The notes: a model not told the origin generated them from the sequence alone. A DNA stretch of 6,350 nt from Firmicutes bacterium ADurb.Bin467 (GCA_002068815.1 MWAC01000171.1:1-6350); one strand, 5' to 3'. Counted from the stretch's first letter, positions 1-5,856 are shown. Numbers and translations are program-made.

Positions 1-468
1 GTCGCGCTCGTCGGCGGCAACGGCTCCGGCAAGACGACGATTTTGAAGCTCCTGACCGGCGCGGACATCGAGCGCGCGGGCCTCGTCCGGGTCGGCAGCG
101 GCCTCAAAATCTCGTACGTGCCGCAGGACGCGTCGTTCCTGTCCGGCGCTCTGACCGCGTTCGCCGAGGCGCGCGGCATCCCGGTGACGCTGTTTCTGAC
201 GATCCTCCGCAAGCTCGGCTTCCCCCGCGCGCAGTTCGAAGCCGACCTCGGTGCGTTCAGCGACGGCCAGAAGAAGAAGGCGCTGCTCGCCGCGAGCCTG
301 TCGGAGCGCGCGCACCTCTACGTCTGGGACGAGCCGCTCAACTACGTAGACGTGTTCTCGCGGATGCAGCTCGAGGAATTGATCCTCGAATACCGGCCCT
401 CTCTTCTGTTCGTCGAGCACGACCGCCGGTTCGTCGAAAAGGTCGCCACGCGGACGGTCGAGCTCTAG
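1..468 (+). CDS. ABC-F family ATPase, Lsa-type, C-terminal ATP-binding domain (5' partial)
   Basis: The reading frame is open from base 1 and ends at TAG 466-468, giving 155 visible residues that make up the second nucleotide-binding domain of an ABC-F protein. The frame opens inside Walker A (GGNGSGKTT, visible residues 5-13). It continues with a Q-loop (VPQD, Q42), an ABC signature variant FSDGQKKK (86-93), Walker B with catalytic glutamate YVWDEP (107-112, D110/E111), and the switch histidine in VEHD (H140). The block around WDEPLNYVDVFSR, followed by QLEELILEY and LFVEHD, is characteristic of the Lsa/Vga/Sal branch. Those soluble proteins bind the ribosome E site and dislodge lincosamide, pleuromutilin or streptogramin A antibiotics. 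The interdomain linker that decides antibiotic spectrum lies outside the window, so a resistance role is inference only. There are no membrane segments. The gene is unrelated to the neighbouring operon and converges on it. Confidence 0.9.
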   Translation, partial: VALVGGNGSGKTTILKLLTGADIERAGLVRVGSGLKISYVPQDASFLSGALTAFAEARGIPVTLFLTILRKLGFPRAQFEADLGAFSDGQKKKALLAASLSERAHLYVWDEPLNYVDVFSRMQLEELILEYRPSLLFVEHDRRFVEKVATRTVEL

Positions 469-1814
469 ATGACCTCGATGCCGAGCAGCCCGCACAGCTC
501 GCGAATCTCCCGCGCGTGGTCGCCGTAGCACAGGATCACGTGCTGGCTCGAGACCTTCTGCGCGAACTCCGGAACCGTGCACGAATCCGGGAAGATCTCG
601 AGGCTCACGAGCTGCGGAGCGGGCGGCGCCCAGCCGAACTCCTCCCACCTGGGCGGCTTCTTCGCCTCGCCGGTGTAGAGGTGCATGAAATACTTCCCCT
701 TCTTGTAGACGAGCCGCGCGCAGGTCACGTAGCCGGCCTTCGCCTCGCTGACGTTGAGGAGCGACGCGCTCAACAGCCCGAACGCCGTCGGCAAGAGCTT
801 CACGTCGCCGTCGGTGACCGCGGTCGGGATGTAGTCCGGCACGCCCGCGAGCACGCTCTCGCGGAAGAACTCGTAGTACTCCATGTACGGCGCCCGCTGC
901 CCGGTCAGCGCCCGGACCATCAGCTGCGTCGCGTTTCCGAGTATGTCGTTCTCCGGCGTCGTCTCGACCCCGTACCACGCCTCGATGAGCATGAACACCA
1001 GAGCCGGCGGGAAGCCGAGCAGCTTCTTCATGCCGTCGACGTCGATCAGCGACACCGCGCCCCACCCGCGCTCCCGAATCTTCTTCCCGACCGCGAGCGC
1101 GTACTTAACGCCCTTTTCGATGACCTCGTCCTCGCATTCCTTCTCGAGCTTCCAATTTTCGCGCACGAACCGGACGCCCTTTTGCACCTCCGCGGGGTCG
1201 AGCTGGTCTGCGAGCTGCACCATCTCGAGCATCTCGAACGGCTCGACCTCGATGCCGATCTGCCCGCGCATCGAGTTTCCCTCGAACTGCGTGCCGTAGA
1301 GCAGCATGTCGCGGTAGCCCATCGTGCCGATCCGCGCGTGCCGGAGCGATTTCGCCGCGTGCGCCGCCTTGACGTAGCTCGCGATCTCCCCGGCCGGCTC
1401 CGGCTCGCCCATGACCGAGTAGACGTACTTGAACGCGTAGTCCATCGCCTCCATCGCCGGGCGCAGCGCGGACGTGCCGGCCTGGCCGGCGGTCGTCACG
1501 ATGCGGCCGCCGTCCATCCAGCCGCACAGCCCCCACAGGACCATCGGCAGATGGCGGAATTCGTCGATCACGCGGATGACCGCGTGCGTCGGAACCCAGC
1601 CCGCGACGCAGACGATCAAGGACGAGAATTCCTTCCCCTTGAGATACCGAGCCGCGCGGTCGGCGGTCTCGTACCCGGGGTCGTCGATGACGATGCCCGC
1701 GTCAAAGAGCTCTCCCCCGAGCGCGCCCAGCACTTCGACCGCGTGGTCGTGCTTGATTTGAAGCCGCTCAAACGGCGTGTTGACCTCCCCGAAGCATACG
1801 AATCCGACTTGCAT
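465..1814 (-). CDS. L-fucose/L-arabinose isomerase family protein
   Basis: This is a 449-residue cytosolic protein of the FucI/AraA-like fold (COG2407-type), a group of metal-dependent aldose-ketose isomerases and related proteins. The N-terminal region is a Rossmann-like domain (VGFVCFGEVNTP at the start, IVCVAGWVPTH at 67-77, LWGLCGWMDGGR at 93-104). A GTMGYRDM motif (163-170) follows, as in family members. The segment LGFPPALVFMLIE (266-278), then ENDILGNATQ (288-297), occupies the place of the metal-binding Glu/Asp block, with E288 and D290 as candidate ligands. H425 or H433 near the C terminus is the candidate histidine ligand; these assignments are from memory of the family. The length suits COG2407 members and is shorter than classical FucI (about 590). 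The start is ATG 1814-1812 with Shine-Dalgarno AGGAGGAG 9 nt upstream. It is the last gene of the sugar transport operon, so it probably acts on the imported sugar. The substrate is unknown, and a non-isomerase role is possible. Confidence 0.85.
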   Translation of the reverse strand: MQVGFVCFGEVNTPFERLQIKHDHAVEVLGALGGELFDAGIVIDDPGYETADRAARYLKGKEFSSLIVCVAGWVPTHAVIRVIDEFRHLPMVLWGLCGWMDGGRIVTTAGQAGTSALRPAMEAMDYAFKYVYSVMGEPEPAGEIASYVKAAHAAKSLRHARIGTMGYRDMLLYGTQFEGNSMRGQIGIEVEPFEMLEMVQLADQLDPAEVQKGVRFVRENWKLEKECEDEVIEKGVKYALAVGKKIRERGWGAVSLIDVDGMKKLLGFPPALVFMLIEAWYGVETTPENDILGNATQLMVRALTGQRAPYMEYYEFFRESVLAGVPDYIPTAVTDGDVKLLPTAFGLLSASLLNVSEAKAGYVTCARLVYKKGKYFMHLYTGEAKKPPRWEEFGWAPPAPQLVSLEIFPDSCTVPEFAQKVSSQHVILCYGDHAREIRELCGLLGIEVI

Positions 1815-1823
1815 AGGTTTCTT

Positions 1824-1833
1824 CTCCTCCTTA
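1824..1833 (-). promoter_or_regulatory. Shine-Dalgarno of the isomerase gene, fused to the permease stop codon
   Basis: On the minus strand the permease TAA stop (1833-1831) runs straight into a strong ribosome-binding site, reading TAAGGAGGAG, with 9 nt to the isomerase ATG. A ribosome finishing the permease therefore sits on the next initiation site, which suggests translational coupling. This fixes the isomerase start at 1814. Confidence 0.8.
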
Positions 1834-3024
1834 TATCGCCTTTTTCGCGCGGGAGCGCACGTCGAACGCGACCGCGAGTATGAAGATGATCCCCTTGATG
1901 ACGTACTGGTAGGTGATGCCCACGCCCATCAGGTTGAGCCCGTTCGTCAGCGACATGATGACGAACGAGCCGATGATCGAGTTCGTGACCTTGCCGATGC
2001 CGCCGGAGGTCGACACGCCGCCGATGTAGCACGAGGCGATCGCGTCGAGCTCGAAGCCGCTGCCGGAGGTCGGCGTCGCGGACTGTAGCCGGGACGTGAA
2101 CAGCACGCCGCCGAGCCCGGCGAGCATGCCCATCGACGCGAACACGAACAAGAGTATCTTCTGCGTGTCGACGCCCGAGAGCAGCGCCGCCTCGCGGTTG
2201 CCGCCCATGCCGTAGATGTGCCGCCCGAGCCGGGTCCTTCGCATCATGAAGTCGTACACGAACGCGACCAGGACCACGACGACGATCGTCCACGAGACGC
2301 CTCGGTAGTTCGCGAGCACGTAGCTCAACACGCCGATGACCGCCGCGAACAGCAACAGCGTCGCCCAGAACACCGGCGCGGAGGTCGTCCGGAAGCGGTA
2401 TTTCTTGAGATCGCGCCGCGCGCGCAGCCGCGACCAGACGATCAGCGCGATCGACAGCGCGCCCACGACGAGCGAAAGCCCGTGCATCGGCCCCATGCGA
2501 AACACCGGCGGCAGAAAGCCGTTGGAAATCTGGTTGAACGCGTCGCTCTTGACGAGTATCGTGCCGGTCGACTCGGTGACGAGCGACAGCATGCCGCGGA
2601 AGATGAACTGGCAGGCGAGCGTCGTCACGAACGCCGGCACGCCGACTTTGCCGATGATCAGCCCCTCGAGCGAGCCGATCGCAATGCCGGCGAGCAATAT
2701 CAGCGGCAGCACGAGCGGCACCGCGACGCCCCGGGAGAGCAGCGTCGCCGCGCACGCGCCCAAAAACCCCGCGACGTAGCCGATCGACAGGTCGATCTGC
2801 TGTATGATGAGCACCAGCGTCATGCCGCAGGCCATGACCGCGACGTAGCCGGTCTGGTTGATCAGATTCGTCAGGTTGCGCGCGGTGATGAACGCGCCGT
2901 CGGTGAGTATCGTGAACAGTATGAACAGCGCCATCAGCGCGAGGTACATCGCGTAGTTGCGGATATTGCCCTTGAGCAGCGCCCACACCTCGCCCGGGAG
3001 GCCGCGCGCGCGGTTGTCATCCAT
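1831..3024 (-). CDS. Sugar ABC transporter permease (XylH / MmsB / GguB type)
   Basis: This is a 397-residue polytopic inner-membrane protein that forms the channel of a monosaccharide importer, presumably as a homodimer. Hydrophobic segments visible by eye lie near residues 23-41, 58-75, 80-97, 101-124, 130-148, 182-198, 219-237, 243-260, 288-309, 345-362 and 373-388. Family landmarks are ITARNLTNLINQ (46-57), QIDLSIGYVAGF (76-87), the cytoplasmic ATPase-contact loop GMGGNREAALLSGV (272-285), and the C-terminal LDAIASCYIGGVSTSGGIGKV block (326-346). The extra charged segment between about 198 and 215 (RLRARRDLKKYRFR), and about 12 segments rather than the 8-10 of RbsC, fit the XylH/MmsB subgroup. 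The start chosen is ATG 3024-3022, with AAGGAGG 9 nt upstream. An in-frame ATG at 3054 would add an Arg-rich tail and has no such site. The gene overlaps the ATPase stop by 8 nt, so the two are coupled. Confidence 0.92.
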   Translation of the reverse strand: MDDNRARGLPGEVWALLKGNIRNYAMYLALMALFILFTILTDGAFITARNLTNLINQTGYVAVMACGMTLVLIIQQIDLSIGYVAGFLGACAATLLSRGVAVPLVLPLILLAGIAIGSLEGLIIGKVGVPAFVTTLACQFIFRGMLSLVTESTGTILVKSDAFNQISNGFLPPVFRMGPMHGLSLVVGALSIALIVWSRLRARRDLKKYRFRTTSAPVFWATLLLFAAVIGVLSYVLANYRGVSWTIVVVVLVAFVYDFMMRRTRLGRHIYGMGGNREAALLSGVDTQKILLFVFASMGMLAGLGGVLFTSRLQSATPTSGSGFELDAIASCYIGGVSTSGGIGKVTNSIIGSFVIMSLTNGLNLMGVGITYQYVIKGIIFILAVAFDVRSRAKKAI

Positions 3025-4564
3025 TTGCCACCGCCTCCTTCGTGTTCGTCGCAAATTCCATGATGCCCTCCTCGGTCGCGTCGCGGGCGTCGAGCTCGCC
3101 CGTGATCGCCCCCTCGCTCATCACGTAGATGCGGTCCGACATGCCGAGAATTTCCATCAGCTCCGAGGAGATCATGATGATCGACATGCCGCTCTTCACG
3201 AGCTCGTTCATGATCGTGTAGATCTCGTACTTCGCGCCGACGTCGATGCCGCGCGTCGGCTCGTCGAGAATGAGCAGCTTCGGCCGCGCGAACAGCCATT
3301 TCGCGAGCGACGTCTTCTGCTGGTTGCCGCCGGAGAGGTTCAATACCGTCTGCTGGATCGACGGCGCCTTGATGCGCAGGTCCTCCTTGTAGCGGTTCGC
3401 CTGCACGACCTCCTCGTTGCGGTCGATCACGATTCCCTTGAGAAGCGACCGGAGGTTCGCGAGCGTTATGTTGAAGCAGATGTCCTGGATCAGGATCAGC
3501 CCGTTTTTCTTGCGGTCCTCCGACGCGTACGCGACGCCGGCCGCGATCGCCTCCGAGGGCTTCGAAAACCGGACCGGCGCGCCCTCGAGGAACACCTCGC
3601 CGGAGGCGATCCTGTACCCCGGCGTGTTTCCGAACAGCGCGAGCGCCAGTTCCGTCCGCCCCGCGCCCATCAGCCCCGCGAGGCCGACGATCTCGCCGCG
3701 GCGCACGTTCAAGCTGACGTTTTTGAGCACGCTCCGCCCGGTCGACGGGTTGCGCGCGGAGAAATTCCTGACCTCGAACAGCACCGCGTCCGACGGCCGC
3801 CGCTCGCGCTTCGGGTAGATGTTCTCGATCTCGCGGCCGACCATGTGCCGGATGATCTCGCGCTCGGTGATCTTCTTCTCGGACGCGTCGAGCGAGCACA
3901 CGGTCGTTCCGTCGCGGAGCACGGTCACGGTGTCGGCGATCTTCACGACCTCGCGCAGCCTGTGCGAGATCATGATGATCGTCGCGCCGTCGTCCCGCAG
4001 CTCGCGCAGAAGGCGAAGCAGGTTGTCGCTGTCCTCCTCGTTGAGCGAGGACGTCGGCTCGTCGAGTATGATGATCTTCGCGTTTTTCGAGAGCGTCTTC
4101 GCGATCTCGACCAATTGCTGCGCGCCGACGCGCAATGCCCCGACCTTCGTCGTCGGGTTGACATCCAGCCGAACCTTCTTCAATATCTTCTCGGATTCGA
4201 GTATCGTCCGGTGCCAGTCGACGAGCCGGCCCTTCATCAATTCGTGCCCGAAGAAGATGTTTTCGTAGATCGTCAGATCGGGGATCAGCGCCAGCTCCTG
4301 GCTGATGATCGCGATGCTCGCGCCCTCCGAGTCGCGTATGCCGTGGAACCTCTGCACCTCGCCGTTGAGCACGATGTCGCCCTCGTACGTCCCGTACGGG
4401 TGCACGCCCGACAACACCTTCATCAAGGTCGTCTTGCCCGCGCCGTTTTCGCCGACCAGACAGTGAATCTCGCCGCGCTTAACCCGGAAGTTCACGCGGT
4501 CGAGCGCCTTCACGCCCGGGAACGACTTCGAAATCCCGCGCATTTCAAGGATGATGTCCGCCAT
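3017..4564 (-). CDS. Sugar ABC transporter ATP-binding protein, two fused ATPase domains (XylG / MmsA / GguA type)
   Basis: This 515-residue cytoplasmic ATPase powers the adjacent permease and carries two ABC domains in one chain, as in all CUT2 sugar importers. Domain 1 has Walker A GENGAGKT (38-45), Q-loop Q89 in IISQE, a divergent signature LRVGAQQ (144-150), Walker B IIILDEP (164-170) and switch histidine H201. Domain 2 has Walker A with Arg replacing the usual Lys, GLMGAGRT (297-304), a canonical signature NLSGGNQQ (409-416), Walker B LLILDEP (430-436), and Ser (S467, ISSEL) at the switch-histidine position. The Lys-to-Arg and His-to-Ser changes are normal for RbsA/XylG-type proteins, so only one site is expected to hydrolyse ATP efficiently; this is not decay. 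The SEDRK motif (348-352) is also typical. ATG 4564 is chosen over the preceding TTG (4567) because GAGGTGAT lies at suitable spacing. Substrate specificity comes from the binding protein. Confidence 0.94.
   Translation of the reverse strand: MADIILEMRGISKSFPGVKALDRVNFRVKRGEIHCLVGENGAGKTTLMKVLSGVHPYGTYEGDIVLNGEVQRFHGIRDSEGASIAIISQELALIPDLTIYENIFFGHELMKGRLVDWHRTILESEKILKKVRLDVNPTTKVGALRVGAQQLVEIAKTLSKNAKIIILDEPTSSLNEEDSDNLLRLLRELRDDGATIIMISHRLREVVKIADTVTVLRDGTTVCSLDASEKKITEREIIRHMVGREIENIYPKRERRPSDAVLFEVRNFSARNPSTGRSVLKNVSLNVRRGEIVGLAGLMGAGRTELALALFGNTPGYRIASGEVFLEGAPVRFSKPSEAIAAGVAYASEDRKKNGLILIQDICFNITLANLRSLLKGIVIDRNEEVVQANRYKEDLRIKAPSIQQTVLNLSGGNQQKTSLAKWLFARPKLLILDEPTRGIDVGAKYEIYTIMNELVKSGMSIIMISSELMEILGMSDRIYVMSEGAITGELDARDATEEGIMEFATNTKEAVANG
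3034..3040 (-). promoter_or_regulatory. Shine-Dalgarno deciding the permease start
   Basis: AAGGAGG on the minus strand lies 9 nt before ATG 3024-3022 and sits inside the last codons of the ATPase gene. It supports a permease beginning MDDNRARG rather than at the upstream in-frame ATG at 3054, and makes the ATPase-permease overlap (ATGGATGA) a coupled stop-start. Confidence 0.8.
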
Positions 4565-4567
4565 CAA

Positions 4568-4575
4568 ATCACCTC
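4568..4575 (-). promoter_or_regulatory. Shine-Dalgarno of the ATPase gene
   Basis: GAGGTGAT on the minus strand matches the 16S rRNA 3'-end complement over its whole length. There are 7 nt between GAGG and ATG 4564-4562. It lies just downstream (in mRNA) of the 4583-4606 hairpin, leaving the site unpaired. Confidence 0.7.
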
Positions 4576-4582
4576 GAATGGA

Positions 4583-4606
4583 AGGGGAACCCCGAAGGGT
4601 TCCCCT
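4583..4606 (-). other. Intercistronic stem-loop with C(UUCG)G tetraloop
   Basis: Bases 4583-4592 (AGGGGAACCC) and 4597-4606 (GGGTTCCCCT) are perfect reverse complements around a 4-nt loop. In the minus-strand mRNA the loop reads UUCG closed by a C-G pair, the exceptionally stable tetraloop class. The hairpin lies in the 66-nt gap between the binding-protein stop (4631) and the ATPase start (4564). No U-tract follows it, so it is not a standard intrinsic terminator. In comparable operons such hairpins protect the upstream binding-protein mRNA from 3' exonucleases or give partial attenuation, so the binding protein outnumbers the membrane complex. That role is inferred here. Confidence 0.75.
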
Positions 4607-4630
4607 CCGAACTAAGGTTTGTCGGTTGGG

Positions 4631-5722
4631 CTATTGCCAGTTGACGAACTTCGAGCCGTCGTACACGCCGCCCTCGAAGAATATCTCGGCGATGTTGTCC
4701 GTCGTAACCGTCACGACCGGGCACTGCATCGACGGCACGTCGATGACGTCGTTGCTGTAGACGGCGTTCGTCTCGGGCGCCTTGCCCTCGAGGATCGCGT
4801 CGATGATGACGAGCGTCGCGTCGACCAGGTTCTTCGGGTCCTTGTAGACGGTCATCGACTGCTTGCCGTCGATGATGTACTGCACCGACGCCTCGATGCC
4901 GTCGCAGCCGGTGATCCACACCTTCGTGACCTCGCCGTCGGCGTGGAACGAGTCGGACAGCGCGCGCGCGCAGTCGTCGTCCGCCGGGCCCAGCACGAAC
5001 ACCTCGCCCTTCGCGTCCGCGGCGGCGGCGGTCAGGTGCGCCTCGGCGAGCGTCTTGCAGACGGACATCGTCCACTCGGTGTCGATGACGGACATGATCT
5101 CGACCATCTCGTCGCGGGAGAGGTCGTACTTGTCCTTGTACTCGACCGCCTTGTCGCAGTTGCGTACGATGAAGGTCCCATCCGCGATCAGCGGCTGCAG
5201 CACCTGCCACGCGCTCTCAAAATAGAGGAACGAGTTGTTGTCGGTCAGGGCGCCGGAGTAGAGGTAGAGGTTGTTGCCCTTTTTCCCGGCTTCGAGCTTG
5301 CTTACGAGGAACTCGCCCTGCGCGCGGCCGACGGCGGCGCTGTCGAACGTCGTGTAGTAGGCCAGCTTGTCCGTCCCGGTGATGATGCGGTCGTAGGCGA
5401 TGACCGGTATGCCCTCCTCGTGCGCGATTTCGACCGCGGCGGCGGCGGCGGCCGCGTCAAACGCGCACAGCACGATCGCCTTCGCGCCCTTGCTGATCAG
5501 CGTCTCGACGTTCGCCTTCTCGGTCGCAGAGTCCTTCTGGGAGAACAGGATCTGCGCGCTGTAGCCGTGCTCCTCGATTGCCGCGAGGAAGTCCGCCTCG
5601 TCGCCGAGCCAGCGGGTCTCCTCGCGCGTGGGGAGCACGACGCCGAAGTCCAGTCCGGCGGCGCTGGCCGTGCCGGCCAAAGCGAAGATCACCAGGAGAA
5701 CCAGAGCGATACATTTCTTCAT
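4631..5722 (-). CDS. Periplasmic multiple-sugar-binding protein (ChvE / XylF / MmsC type)
   Basis: This is a 363-residue type I periplasmic binding protein that captures a monosaccharide and delivers it to the permease. The N terminus is a signal peptide: MKK, a hydrophobic core (4-16), and a signal-peptidase-I site after about residue 21 (TASA/AG). There is no lipobox, so the protein should be soluble in a periplasm. The mature part starts LDFGVVLPTREETRWLGDE (24-42). Family landmarks are IPVIAYDRII (105-114, with ligand-contacting Arg112), GPADDDCARAL (245-255), WITGCDG (269-275) and the ChvE-like QSMTVYKDPKNL (288-299). The start ATG 5722-5720 is preceded by GGGAGGG at 6 nt. The frame stays open upstream to 5806, but that part would cross the promoter and destroy the signal peptide. 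An alanine run (90-97) is encoded by a GCG-type repeat. This is the first gene of the operon. The sugar is not predictable; xylose, arabinose, galactose, glucose and fucose are all possible. Confidence 0.93.
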   Translation of the reverse strand: MKKCIALVLLVIFALAGTASAAGLDFGVVLPTREETRWLGDEADFLAAIEEHGYSAQILFSQKDSATEKANVETLISKGAKAIVLCAFDAAAAAAAVEIAHEEGIPVIAYDRIITGTDKLAYYTTFDSAAVGRAQGEFLVSKLEAGKKGNNLYLYSGALTDNNSFLYFESAWQVLQPLIADGTFIVRNCDKAVEYKDKYDLSRDEMVEIMSVIDTEWTMSVCKTLAEAHLTAAAADAKGEVFVLGPADDDCARALSDSFHADGEVTKVWITGCDGIEASVQYIIDGKQSMTVYKDPKNLVDATLVIIDAILEGKAPETNAVYSNDVIDVPSMQCPVVTVTTDNIAEIFFEGGVYDGSKFVNWQ

Positions 5723-5728
5723 GATGTT

Positions 5729-5735
5729 CCCTCCC
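5729..5735 (-). promoter_or_regulatory. Shine-Dalgarno deciding the binding-protein start
   Basis: GGGAGGG on the minus strand, 6 nt before ATG 5722-5720, places translation start at the MKKC signal peptide. No comparable site precedes the upstream in-frame start candidates. Confidence 0.75.
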
Positions 5736-5777
5736 TGCATCGTGTTGTCATGGCTGCGGAAATTTAACCACACCGAA

Positions 5778-5806
5778 ACTATAGCATAGTTCCTGTGCAA
5801 GATCAA
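5778..5806 (-). promoter_or_regulatory. Sigma-70-type promoter of the sugar operon
   Basis: On the minus strand TTGATC (5806-5801; 4 of 6 matches to TTGACA) and TATAGT (5783-5778; 5 of 6 matches to TATAAT) are separated by exactly 17 bp. A TGC immediately before TATAGT supplies an extended -10. Transcription would start near 5771, leaving a leader of about 50 nt before the binding-protein ATG. The region is distinctly more AT-rich than the genes around it. The call rests on motif match only. Confidence 0.7.
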
Positions 5807-5819
5807 TACAATCTTGCAC
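5795..5819. promoter_or_regulatory. Candidate operator: inverted GTGCAAGAT pair overlapping the -35
   Basis: GTGCAAGAT (5795-5803) and its exact reverse complement ATCTTGCAC (5811-5819) are separated by 7 bp. The -35 hexamer (5801-5806) lies under the left arm and spacer, about position -36 from the predicted start. A dimeric protein here would block RNA polymerase. The binding protein is unknown. The LacI-type regulator encoded next door is the first candidate, but the gapped symmetry differs from usual LacI operators. Confidence 0.55.
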
Positions 5820-5850
5820 GGAAACGCGGCGTTTCATCGTGCAAGATTGT
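5808..5850. repeat. 12-bp perfect inverted repeat enclosing a central palindrome
   Basis: ACAATCTTGCAC (5808-5819) and GTGCAAGATTGT (5839-5850) are perfect reverse complements separated by 19 bp, which contain the 15-bp palindrome at 5821-5835. The two symmetry centres (5829 and 5828) nearly coincide, giving a nested structure 43 bp long. It could act as DNA operator sites or as a hairpin at the 3' end of the regulator transcript. No U-tract follows on either strand. Confidence 0.75.
5821..5835. promoter_or_regulatory. Candidate LacI-family operator, 15-bp perfect palindrome
   Basis: GAAACGC-G-GCGTTTC has seven symmetric pairs around a central G. GAAA...TTTC ends with a CG-containing core resemble operators of LacI/GalR-family regulators (for example the GAAA/TTTC arms of cre-like sites). 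The odd spacing with a central G also occurs in the lac operator. It lies at about -50 to -64 relative to the predicted start, upstream of the -35. Assignment to the neighbouring regulator is inference. Confidence 0.5.
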
Positions 5851-5856
5851 GCAACA
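5839..5856. repeat. Tandem GTGCAA half-sites, 10 bp apart
   Basis: GTGCAAGAT (5839-5847) is followed by GTGCAACAT (5849-5857, one mismatch at the seventh base), exactly one helical turn later in the same orientation. With the copies at 5795 and 5811 this makes four half-sites in about 60 bp. Start-to-start distance between the 5795 and 5839 copies is 44 bp, close to four helical turns. Confidence 0.6.

Noticed and set aside
516..1883. Long open frame on the plus strand opposite the isomerase gene (455 codons)
   Set aside because: Its translation is rich in Arg, Asp, His and Leu with no recognisable domain, as expected for the antisense of a GC-rich gene. The minus-strand gene has clear family motifs and a ribosome site.
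1616..2986. Alternative minus-strand frame across the permease and isomerase (456 codons)
   Set aside because: It is a frame-shifted reading of two well-supported genes, Arg/Ala-rich, spanning their junction and lacking a plausible ribosome site.
3017..4564. Degenerate second ATPase domain (Lys to Arg in Walker A, Ser for the switch His) as a sign of a decaying gene
   Set aside because: The same substitutions are standard in RbsA/XylG-type sugar ATPases, and the frame is intact at full family length.
4583..4606. Hairpin as a rho-independent terminator of the binding-protein gene
   Set aside because: No run of T follows on the minus strand (the next bases are TTCCATTCG), and the ATPase ribosome site comes immediately after. 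It was kept only as an intercistronic stem-loop.
2957..4615. Long open frame on the plus strand opposite the sugar ATPase (552 codons)
   Set aside because: It is an antisense shadow. The minus strand encodes all the ABC ATPase motifs in order, while this frame has low-complexity Arg/Asp/Val composition and would run into the ATPase ribosome site and hairpin.
5723..5806. N-terminal extension of the binding protein to the in-frame start at 5806
   Set aside because: It would place 28 residues ahead of a perfect signal peptide, overlap the promoter and lack a ribosome site. GGGAGGG precedes the ATG at 5722.
5808..5850. Nested inverted repeat as a classic terminator of the LacI-type gene
   Set aside because: No U-tract follows on the minus strand, and one arm contacts the promoter region. 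A terminator role is not excluded but is not supported by sequence.
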